Assembly (NCBI GenBank): GCA_021204375.1
Contig: JAJPZL010000451.1
Span: forward strand, 1 to 5,096
Direction: 5' to 3'
Source: Bacteroides sp.
Lineage (GTDB): Bacteria > Bacteroidota > Bacteroidia > Bacteroidales > Bacteroidaceae
DNA length: 5,096 nucleotides
The notes below the pieces were generated by a model that saw nothing but the letters and a program-made list of their open reading frames with translations, was not told the DNA's origin and searched no databases. Shown piece by piece: positions 1 to 5,096 of this stretch (position 1 is its first letter; each line of letters opens with the position of its first letter). Both the position numbers and the translations under genes were made by a program.

Positions 1-31
1 ATATAGGTAAATTAATTTTCTCTTTCTGATT

Positions 32-60
32 CCCGGAGGAGCGGTCAGGCCCGCTCCGGG
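32..60 (-). terminator. GC-rich hairpin after amtB
   Basis: An imperfect inverted repeat starts 15 bp past the amtB stop. CCGGG (56-60) pairs with CCCGG (32-36) and CCGCT (51-55) with AGCGG (40-44), leaving a 3-nt bulge (37-39) and a 6-nt loop. About 10 strong pairs make it the most stable short hairpin in the window. In the minus-strand transcript it is followed by an A-rich, not U-rich, sequence, so it is not a textbook intrinsic terminator. It may stop transcription, protect the 3' end, or separate amtB from a further gene to the left. Confidence 0.45.
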
Positions 61-75
61 ATTGTATGATTTTTA

Positions 76-1482
76 TCAGTTATAAGCTGATTCACCATGT
101 TCATAGATATCGAGTCCTTCTTCTTCGATACGTTTCGATACTCTCAGTCCGAAGAGCATATCCAGACCTTTGAAGAGGATGAAACCTGCTACCAGTGCCC
201 ATATTCCGATAATTACCGCTCCGAATGCCTGTGCACCTAAGAAACCGGCATCACCACCGTAAAAGAGTCCCTCTTCGGTTGCTAATAGCCCTGTCAGGAC
301 TGTTCCGAGGAATCCGCATACACCGTGTACGGAAGATGCACCTACAGGATCGTCAATTTTAAGGACTTTATCAATGAAATCTACTGAGTAGATCATTACA
401 ATACCTGAGATCGCACCGATAATAGCAGCTCCTGCGGGAGAGACCAGGTCGCAACCGGCTGTGATGCCTACCAATCCGGCCAACACACCGTTCAAGGTCA
501 GTGACAGGGAGGGTTTACCATATTTAAACCAGCTTACTACCAGGGCAAAGAAACCACCGGCACAGGCTGAAAGGTTTGTGGTCAGGAAAACATGGGAAAT
601 AGCAAAGCGGTCTTCTTCGCCGGCAGCTGCCAGCTGTGAGCCCGGGTTGAATCCGAACCATCCGAACCAGAGGATAAATACACCCAGACAAGCCAGGGTA
701 AGGTTGTGTCCCGGGATCGCTCTTGATTTTCCATCTTTTCCATATTTACCGATACGGGGACCGAGAATGGCAGTACCTACTAGTGCTAACCAACCACCTA
801 CGGAGTGTACAATGGTTGAACCTGCGAAGTCATGGAATACAGTACCGAACGTTCTCATCATAAAACTGCTGCCCTCTTCGTTCATCAACCAGCCGCCACC
901 CCATGTCCAGTGGCCTGAGATCGGATAGATCAGTGCACAGATAGCCAGGGAATAGATCAGGTAAACAAAGAATTTAGTACGTTCGGCCATAGCACCCGAT
1001 ACGATCGTGGCAGCAGTAGCACAGAATACGGTCTGGAATACTAAGAATCCCTCTACCGGAAGTTCGCTGTCAAAGAAGGAAAGATCAAAGAAGTGAGGCA
1101 TTCCTACAAAGCTTCCTACACCAAACATGAGCCCGAATCCGATAAACCAGTATAGCAGTGAACCAAAGGTAAAGTCTACCAGGTTCTTCATCAAAATGTT
1201 GGCAGTGTTCTTTACCCGTGTAAAACCTGCCTCTACCAGGGCGAAACCAGACTGCATAAAGAATACTAGCATAGCGGCCAGTAACATCCATACAGTATTG
1301 AGTCCCAGAACCAGGTCACCTACCGTAGAGGGAAGGGATGCTTCACTAACTACTTCAGTAGTTGCAGTATAGGCCTCTATAGATGCTGCATCCTGAGCTA
1401 TTACGTTTGTTACAAAACAGATAAAAGTGACTATAAGGGTGGCTATACACAGCTTTCTGCTGCGTTTTCTATATTTATCCAT
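76..1482 (-). CDS. amtB: Ammonium transporter, Amt/MEP/Rh family
   Basis: Inner-membrane ammonium channel of 468 residues, complete from an ATG at 1480-1482 to tandem stops TGA-TAA (73-78). Residues 1-30 look like a cleavable signal peptide (basic start, hydrophobic core, ending VIAQ), as in E. coli AmtB, followed by about 11 hydrophobic segments from residue 58 to 442. Conserved pore residues are visible by analogy with E. coli AmtB: gate Phe153 (in FQTVF) and Phe278 (in GFNPGS), Ser282 and Trp194 of the outer binding site, the Asp218 structural residue, and the twin histidines His226 (DFAGSTIVH) and His386 (SSVHGVCG). The C-terminal tail (about 445-468, with GLDIYEHGESAY) is the conserved cytoplasmic segment that P-II proteins regulate. 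The gene follows glnK by 41 bp, the usual pairing. One oddity is a stretch about 12 residues longer than in E. coli between Trp194 and Asp218. Family assignment is certain; transport properties are inferred. Confidence 0.97.
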   Translation of the reverse strand: MDKYRKRSRKLCIATLIVTFICFVTNVIAQDAASIEAYTATTEVVSEASLPSTVGDLVLGLNTVWMLLAAMLVFFMQSGFALVEAGFTRVKNTANILMKNLVDFTFGSLLYWFIGFGLMFGVGSFVGMPHFFDLSFFDSELPVEGFLVFQTVFCATAATIVSGAMAERTKFFVYLIYSLAICALIYPISGHWTWGGGWLMNEEGSSFMMRTFGTVFHDFAGSTIVHSVGGWLALVGTAILGPRIGKYGKDGKSRAIPGHNLTLACLGVFILWFGWFGFNPGSQLAAAGEEDRFAISHVFLTTNLSACAGGFFALVVSWFKYGKPSLSLTLNGVLAGLVGITAGCDLVSPAGAAIIGAISGIVMIYSVDFIDKVLKIDDPVGASSVHGVCGFLGTVLTGLLATEEGLFYGGDAGFLGAQAFGAVIIGIWALVAGFILFKGLDMLFGLRVSKRIEEEGLDIYEHGESAYN

Positions 1483-1523
1483 AATCGAAATTTTTAATAA
1501 AGTTAAACAGGAAAGAATCCGGG

Positions 1524-1880
1524 TTATTTCTCTTGTTCGGCGTTGTAAAGGGCAATATCACCTCTTTCGCCTGTACGGATGCGGATGGCATCTTCTATCG
1601 GGATCACAAAGATGCGTCCGTCGCCGATCTCACCGGTCTGTGCGGCTTCTACAATAGCCTGCACGGTTTTCTCAGCATTTTTATTCCGTACTACAATGGA
1701 AACAAGAATTCTTTCTATATAACTGGTATCATATACTACACCACGATAGATACGTGCCTGACGCGATTTACCGACACCTCTTACATCATAATAAGAGAAC
1801 CATTCAATATCAGCTTCAAGAAGAGCATCTTTTACTTCTTTAAACTTTGTCTTTCGTATGATAGCTTCAATCTTTTTCAT
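1524..1880 (-). CDS. glnK: P-II family nitrogen regulatory protein
   Basis: Small trimeric signalling protein of the GlnB/GlnK family (118 residues; family usually about 112). P-II proteins bind ATP/ADP and 2-oxoglutarate and control targets such as AmtB. The N-terminus MKKIEAIIRKTKF matches the family beta1-alpha1 start. The B-loop is intact (TGEIGDGRIFV, 82-92), as is the C-loop region IRIRTGE (99-105). In the T-loop, YRGVVY (45-50) aligns with the E. coli YRGAEY motif, placing Tyr50 at the Tyr51 uridylylation site. The T-loop is nevertheless divergent: two residues of the usual signature are Val, and the segment after Gly37 reads KSRQAR instead of RQKGHAE, so Gln39 is not in its normal place. 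A charged tail follows the C-loop. Position directly upstream of amtB supports the GlnK role. No GlnD or other modifying enzyme is in view, so covalent modification is unknown. Confidence 0.95.
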   Translation of the reverse strand: MKKIEAIIRKTKFKEVKDALLEADIEWFSYYDVRGVGKSRQARIYRGVVYDTSYIERILVSIVVRNKNAEKTVQAIVEAAQTGEIGDGRIFVIPIEDAIRIRTGERGDIALYNAEQEK

Positions 1881-1907
1881 TGCCTTAATATTTGAAAGTT
1901 ATTTTTT

Positions 1908-2000
1908 AAAAAGGTACAGAGGGGGCAGGCAGCCATAGCAGGTTACCATACAACAAACCAATAAAATCAATAAACTCTAACTACCTGATTCCCTCTGTAC
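1908..2000 (-). promoter_or_regulatory. Large stem-loop plus T-run in the glnK leader
   Basis: In the minus-strand transcript a perfect 10-bp stem pairs GTACAGAGGG (2000-1991) with CCCTCTGTAC (1923-1914). Inside it, across a small AAT/CC internal loop, seven more pairs (one G-U) form between CAGGTAG (1987-1981) and CTGCCTG (1932-1926). The closing arm is followed by C and five T (1913-1908), then six A, ending 27 bp before the glnK ATG. The shape is that of an intrinsic terminator with a long AT-rich loop of about 48 nt. It may terminate the porin transcript, or act as an attenuator controlling read-through into glnK-amtB. No known nitrogen riboswitch (glutamine type) was recognised. Confidence 0.55.
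1945..1975 (+). repeat. A-rich motif, glnK-leader copy (opposite orientation)
   Basis: On the plus strand this stretch contains ACCATACAACAAAC (1945-1958), identical to 14 bases upstream of dapL, and AAAATCAATAAAC (1963-1975), identical to 13 bases upstream of dapF. Here the motif lies in the loop of the glnK-leader stem-loop and points opposite to the genes. Confidence 0.6.
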
Positions 2001-2077
2001 ACCTCTTATATTGTATATATCCTTTACAATCTTCTTACATTGACCAATACCCGTATGTTATGTTTGAACTCTGTTGA

Positions 2078-2767
2078 TCAGAAATTTACGCCGAATACAA
2101 AGTAAGCGCCTTCCGTATTTGGATTGAAGGTTACTTTGGCAAACGCCGGTATAGTGAAAGTATCTGTTATTTTTATCTCTTTGGCGGCTCCTACACTAAT
2201 ATTTACTACATTGAATTTATCGGAGTAGGCTCCTTCCCACGGGGTCATACCCAGTTCGGCCAGGAAGTCAACACCTCCGATTGTAAATGGAGCAGCTATT
2301 TCGAAATAACTGGAATAAGCCCGTTTACCATTCTCCTTGGTATAATCATCTCCGGCAAAATTAGTATTCCACCAAAGTGCTACAGGACCGAAATCATAAC
2401 CGATGGTTGCTTCGTAAATATGCGCTGTTCTGTGTGCTGCATAAGTAAAATACTTTTGTGAATCGAACCAGTAATCGGTTACTGCAATGGAGAAGCCTCC
2501 GTATTCATATCCTAAGGTAAAATCGAGCTCTTTGTCATCTTTGCTTTCAAATCCTACCGATCCATATGCTGTAAGGGAGAAGCCTGCCCGTGCTATAGAG
2601 ATCTCAGGCTGGATACTTACACCTCCCAGGTCCTGACCACGCCAGATGTAACCGCTTACCAGATCAGCTCCTACGGACACTTCAAATTTATCCTGCGCCC
2701 GAAGCGCGGGTGCTATTATTAATATTGCTACTACAATACAAACGTAATTTTTAAACATCGTTTTCAT
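2078..2767 (-). CDS. Putative outer-membrane beta-barrel (Gcw_chp/TorF-like porin)
   Basis: A 229-residue exported protein. Residues 1-24 form a signal peptide (Lys-rich start, hydrophobic core YVCIVVAILIIAPAL, cleavage likely at ALRA|QD). The mature part is rich in alternating hydrophobic/polar stretches with many aromatic and Gly residues and ends in Phe229 (FVFGVNF), typical of outer-membrane beta-barrels. The first strand pair contains VSGYIWRGQDLGG (about 37-49), resembling the 'S-Y-x-x-RG' start of the Gcw_chp/TorF putative porin family; this is recognised by eye, not by a profile search. Mature size suggests a small barrel. The substrate is unknown. It lies upstream of glnK-amtB on the same strand, which suggests a part in moving nitrogen compounds across the outer membrane, but this is inference from position. 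The start could be Met1 or Met4; both leave a good signal peptide. Confidence 0.8.
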   Translation of the reverse strand: MKTMFKNYVCIVVAILIIAPALRAQDKFEVSVGADLVSGYIWRGQDLGGVSIQPEISIARAGFSLTAYGSVGFESKDDKELDFTLGYEYGGFSIAVTDYWFDSQKYFTYAAHRTAHIYEATIGYDFGPVALWWNTNFAGDDYTKENGKRAYSSYFEIAAPFTIGGVDFLAELGMTPWEGAYSDKFNVVNISVGAAKEIKITDTFTIPAFAKVTFNPNTEGAYFVFGVNF

Positions 2768-2935
2768 TTTTACCTTGTTTAATTTAGAAACTAATAGTGA
2801 ACTTTACCCGACCTTACTTCTGAAGGTTCCTTATCTGTTTTGTTGCGAATGTTTTCCCCCGCAGGGGTTAGTGATACAGAATACAAGTGTAAAGTGCTTG
2901 TTTGACTTCATACCTATTATTTTTTAAAGTTTATA
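2768..2935 (-). other. Upstream region of the porin gene
   Basis: This AT-rich leader probably carries the porin promoter, but I cannot place one firmly. The best partial match to the Bacteroidota -7 element TAnnTTTG is TACACTTG (2891-2884), with one mismatch and no convincing -33 TTTG. A short hairpin CCCC-TGC-GGGG (2867-2857) and a second weak one, ACCTT/AAGGT (2827-2811), sit in the putative leader. CAACAAAACAGATAA (2845-2831) loosely resembles the A-rich motif found upstream of dapF. No Shine-Dalgarno is evident; the gene start is preceded by AAGGTAAAA. Confidence 0.3.
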
Positions 2936-2958
2936 TATAGTAGCGCGCTATAACTATA
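2936..2958 (-). terminator. Hairpin immediately after dapL stop
   Basis: Right after the dapL TGA, TATAGT (2958-2953) pairs with ACTATA (2941-2936), enclosing a short AG/CT pairing around CGCG. The inner part overlaps the perfect 10-bp palindrome TAGCGCGCTA (2941-2950). The downstream minus-strand sequence is AT-rich but lacks a U-run, so termination is plausible only because of position. It marks the likely boundary between the dap genes and the porin/glnK/amtB group. Confidence 0.3.
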
Positions 2959-4188
2959 TCAAATCCATTTTTTGATCCGCTTCATGGCTTCCAGGCAATC
3001 TTCCCTGTTCCCGAAAGCTGTCAGGCGGAGGTATCCTTCGCCGCTCGGACCGAACCCTACACCCGGTGTTCCCACCACATTGGCTTCGTAAAGCAGCTGG
3101 TCAAAGAACTTCCAGGAAGAGAGACCATCGAGTGTTTTTACCCAGAGGTAAGGAGCGTTATCCCCTCCGTAAACCTGTAGCCCTATCGACTCCAGCCCCT
3201 CTTTCATGATCCGGGCATTGGTCATATAATAATCAATGATCTCTTTGATCTCTTTTTGTCCTTCCGGCGAGTAAACTGCCTGGGCAGCCCGCTGGGTAAT
3301 GTAGGATGTACCGTTGAATTTAGTACTCTGCCGCCGGTTCCACAATTTATTGAGTGAAACCCTTTCGCCGGACAGGGTCGCTGCGGTCACTTCTTTAGGG
3401 ACTATTGTATATCCGCAGCGTATACCTGTAAAGCCGGCTGTTTTTGAAAAACTTTTAAACTCAATGGCACACTTGCGTGCGCCTTTAATTTCATAGATGG
3501 AGTGGGGGATCTCCGGATCCTGTATATAGGCTTCGTAAGCCGCATCGAACAGGATCAAGGTATCGTTTGCCAGTGCATAATTTACCCATTTTTTCAGTTC
3601 CGCTTTGCTCAGGGTAGTTCCTGTCGGATTGTTCGGATAACAGAGATATAAAATATCAATCCGTTTTTCCGGAATCTGCGGAATGAAATCATTTTCACTT
3701 ATACATGGTATATATACTACATTACTCCATTTACCATCTTCCTGTAACTCTCCCGAACGGCCACCCATAACATTGCTATCAATATAAACCGGATAGATAG
3801 GATCGGTTACTCCGATCGTATTATCGTGTCGGAGAATATCGCCGATGTTACCGGTATCGCTTTTGGCCCCGTCACTGATAAAAACTTCACTGCGTTCCAG
3901 CTGGATACCGCGGGATGCAAAATCGTGTTTGATCACTTCGTCGATCAGGAAATCATATCCCTGTTCAGGTCCGTATCCCCGGAATGTATCTTTGGAGGTC
4001 ATCTCATCTACTGCGACATGCATGGCTTTGATCACCGCAGGAGTCAGTGGCTGGGTTACATCCCCGATCCCCAGACGGATCAGGTCTTTGCCCGGATGAG
4101 TTACTTTGAATGTATTTACTTTTTTTGCTATGTCCGAGAAGAGGTAACTTCCCGGGAGTTTTAAAAAATGCTCATTTACAAGTGCCAT
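2959..4188 (-). CDS. dapL: LL-diaminopimelate aminotransferase
   Basis: Cytoplasmic PLP enzyme of 409 residues (family about 410) that converts tetrahydrodipicolinate plus glutamate to LL-diaminopimelate plus 2-oxoglutarate in one step, bypassing the succinylase or acetylase routes of lysine synthesis. The N-terminus ([15 protein letters not shown], 11-25) and [11 protein letters not shown] (38-48) are characteristic of DapL. Fold-type I landmarks are present: YPNNPTG (184-190, cofactor Asn187), FDAAYEAYI (214-222, cofactor Asp215), [15 protein letters not shown] (246-260, Schiff-base Lys249 and Arg257) and YLRLTAFG (386-393, carboxylate-binding Arg388). The gene begins 36 bp after dapF, the next enzyme in the pathway, and is probably in the same transcript. 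The leader is A-rich with no clear Shine-Dalgarno. A related Bacteroides fragilis DapL has been characterised biochemically, which supports the function. A general aspartate-type aminotransferase is much less likely given the DapL-specific N-terminus and the dapF neighbour. Confidence 0.96.
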   Translation of the reverse strand: MALVNEHFLKLPGSYLFSDIAKKVNTFKVTHPGKDLIRLGIGDVTQPLTPAVIKAMHVAVDEMTSKDTFRGYGPEQGYDFLIDEVIKHDFASRGIQLERSEVFISDGAKSDTGNIGDILRHDNTIGVTDPIYPVYIDSNVMGGRSGELQEDGKWSNVVYIPCISENDFIPQIPEKRIDILYLCYPNNPTGTTLSKAELKKWVNYALANDTLILFDAAYEAYIQDPEIPHSIYEIKGARKCAIEFKSFSKTAGFTGIRCGYTIVPKEVTAATLSGERVSLNKLWNRRQSTKFNGTSYITQRAAQAVYSPEGQKEIKEIIDYYMTNARIMKEGLESIGLQVYGGDNAPYLWVKTLDGLSSWKFFDQLLYEANVVGTPGVGFGPSGEGYLRLTAFGNREDCLEAMKRIKKWI

Positions 4189-4204
4189 TTCTCTATTGCT
4201 TTAA

Positions 4205-4218
4205 GTTTGTTGTATGGT
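4205..4218 (-). repeat. A-rich motif, dapF-dapL intergenic copy
   Basis: Read on the minus strand, these 14 bases are ACCATACAACAAAC, identical to plus-strand 1945-1958. They lie 16 bp upstream of the dapL start codon, between the dapF stop and the dapL ATG, so they fall in the presumed intercistronic leader. Confidence 0.6.
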
Positions 4219-4224
4219 TTGTTT

Positions 4225-5067
4225 TTACAGATCAATTTCTCCGTCGAAAACGGTGGCTGCAGGGCCTGTCATTAATACTTTATTGGTGGTCTGGTCCCAG
4301 TTAATGGTAAGGGTTCCCCCATCCATTACTATTTCTGAGACCGCTTCTGTTTTTCCCAGAAGTTTTCCGGCTACTGCCGTTGCACAGGCTCCGGTTCCGC
4401 AGGCCATGGTAATTCCCGATCCCCGTTCCCATACCCGCATCCGGATCTTTTTATCGCTGAGTACCTGGGCAAATTCTATATTGATCCGGTCCGGGAAAAA
4501 AGGATGGTTTTCCAGTTTGGGACCGGTCTTTTCCAGTTCTACCTGTGAAATATCTTCCACAAAGATCACTAAATGGGGATTCCCCATAGAGATAGCGGTT
4601 GCTATATACGTTTCTCCATCTACAGTGATCGGCTGCCTGATCATCTCCTCTTTACCGTTACCTGCAAAATTTACCAGTTCCGGCGCAGGTTCTCCCATTT
4701 CGGTGGTAACCTCTGCTACTTTACCCTCTTTTATATGGAGAGTAAGATGTTTAATTCCGGAGAGTGTTTCCAGAGATACCTCTGTTTTATCTGTCAATCC
4801 GTAGTCGTATACATATTTACCGATGCAACGGGTTGCATTCCCACACATCATGGCCTCTGAACCATCTGCATTATAAATATGCATACTGAAATCTGCTTTT
4901 TCCGACGGTCCGATCAGCACTAGTCCGTCACTTCCAATTCCTGTATGGTATTTGCTCCACTCGGTTGACAATTTTTCAGGTTCACCAACCGGATATTTCG
5001 ATGTATCTATATAGATATAATCGTTACCGGCTCCATGCATTTTAGTGAATCTTATTCTCTTTGTCAT
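4225..5067 (-). CDS. dapF: Diaminopimelate epimerase
   Basis: Cofactor-independent racemase of 280 residues (family about 270-280) that converts LL-diaminopimelate to meso-diaminopimelate, precursor of lysine and of peptidoglycan cross-links. Both catalytic thiols are visible: Cys75 in [11 protein letters not shown] and Cys223 in [11 protein letters not shown]. Substrate-binding signatures are conserved: [14 protein letters not shown] at the N-terminus (Asn15), YNADGSEA (65-72), GNPHLV (162-167) and INIEF (195-199), with ERGSG (214-218) just before the second Cys. The protein shows the two-lobed repeat expected of the family, one Cys per lobe. The start ATG at 5065-5067 places the conserved HGAGND at residues 11-16, as in homologues. 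The product of dapL is its substrate, and dapL follows after 36 bp. The promoter is beyond the right edge; only 29 bp of leader are visible, and these contain a motif shared with the dapL leader. Confidence 0.97.
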   Translation of the reverse strand: MTKRIRFTKMHGAGNDYIYIDTSKYPVGEPEKLSTEWSKYHTGIGSDGLVLIGPSEKADFSMHIYNADGSEAMMCGNATRCIGKYVYDYGLTDKTEVSLETLSGIKHLTLHIKEGKVAEVTTEMGEPAPELVNFAGNGKEEMIRQPITVDGETYIATAISMGNPHLVIFVEDISQVELEKTGPKLENHPFFPDRINIEFAQVLSDKKIRMRVWERGSGITMACGTGACATAVAGKLLGKTEAVSEIVMDGGTLTINWDQTTNKVLMTGPAATVFDGEIDL

Positions 5068-5076
5068 TTTAATTGG

Positions 5077-5096
5077 GTTTATTGATTTTGTTGTAT
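5077..5096 (-). repeat. A-rich motif, dapF-leader copy (cut by window edge)
   Basis: The minus strand reads ATACAACAAAATCAATAAAC, ending 9 bp before the dapF ATG. It matches plus-strand 1948-1975 completely if one 8-bp gap is allowed, and shares ATACAACAAA with the dapL leader. It reaches the window edge, so it may extend further. Confidence 0.55.

Noticed and set aside
461..928. Open frame of 155 codons on the plus strand, antisense to amtB
   Set aside because: It is a shadow of the conserved transporter gene; the Pro- and Arg-rich product has no recognisable domain.
2059..2066. TATGTTTG on the plus strand, a perfect match to the Bacteroidota -7 element, pointing antisense into the porin gene
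   Set aside because: No TTTG lies at the expected -33 spacing and no plus-strand gene follows; an 8-bp degenerate motif is expected by chance. A mapped antisense start site would revive it.
2881..2900. Possible sigma-54 promoter upstream of the porin (GCAC ... TTGTA on the minus strand)
   Set aside because: The spacing is two bases too long, the GG of the -24 element is missing and the -12 GC is GT. No better sigma-54 match was found upstream of glnK.
2881..2900. Imperfect dyad CAAG...CTTG in the porin leader as an operator
   Set aside because: Only four bases per half-site are symmetric; this is too weak to call.
2831..2911. A 26-codon frame on the minus strand upstream of the porin gene (begins MKSNKHFTLV)
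   Set aside because: It has a reasonable A-rich leader but no run of regulatory codons, no clear promoter and no coupling to the downstream gene; it is compatible with chance.
4214..4804. Open frame of 196 codons on the plus strand, antisense to dapF
   Set aside because: It lies entirely opposite a gene with intact catalytic motifs and shows no recognisable protein features; its Ser/Thr/Pro-rich composition is that of a shadow frame.

Overview
All five genes lie on the minus strand, so the biological reading direction runs from about 5096 down to 1. The window looks like a Bacteroidales chromosome (Bacteroidota). The aminotransferase is the LL-diaminopimelate (DapL) type known from Bacteroides, the leaders are A-rich with no clear Shine-Dalgarno sequence, and the outer-membrane protein ends in Phe. 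The assignment rests on protein character; no 16S or other marker is present. I recognise no insertion sequence, phage gene, tRNA, rRNA or CRISPR array.

Layout in transcription order: dapF (5067-4225) and dapL (4188-2959) are 36 bp apart and probably one transcript for the diaminopimelate branch of lysine and peptidoglycan synthesis. A 191-bp gap follows, with a hairpin directly after the dapL stop. Next comes a small signal-peptide-bearing beta-barrel resembling the Gcw_chp/TorF putative porins (2767-2078). A 197-bp leader follows, containing a large stem-loop that ends in a T-run close to the next gene. Then come a P-II signal protein gene (1880-1524) and an ammonium transporter gene (1482-76), 41 bp apart, and a GC-rich hairpin after amtB (32-60).

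Together the right-hand genes read as an ammonium uptake module: outer-membrane pore (inferred), inner-membrane Amt channel, and the P-II protein that senses nitrogen and energy status and gates Amt through its cytoplasmic tail. The dap genes connect metabolically: DapL takes its amino group from glutamate and releases 2-oxoglutarate, a classical P-II effector. Co-regulation is inference.

The coding content is mostly ordinary and I do not see a new multi-gene system. The points worth a second look are the glnK leader stem-loop, an A-rich motif repeated in the dapF, dapL and glnK upstream regions, the divergent T-loop of the P-II protein, and the porin/P-II/Amt gene arrangement. The only intergenic stretches are all under 300 bp.
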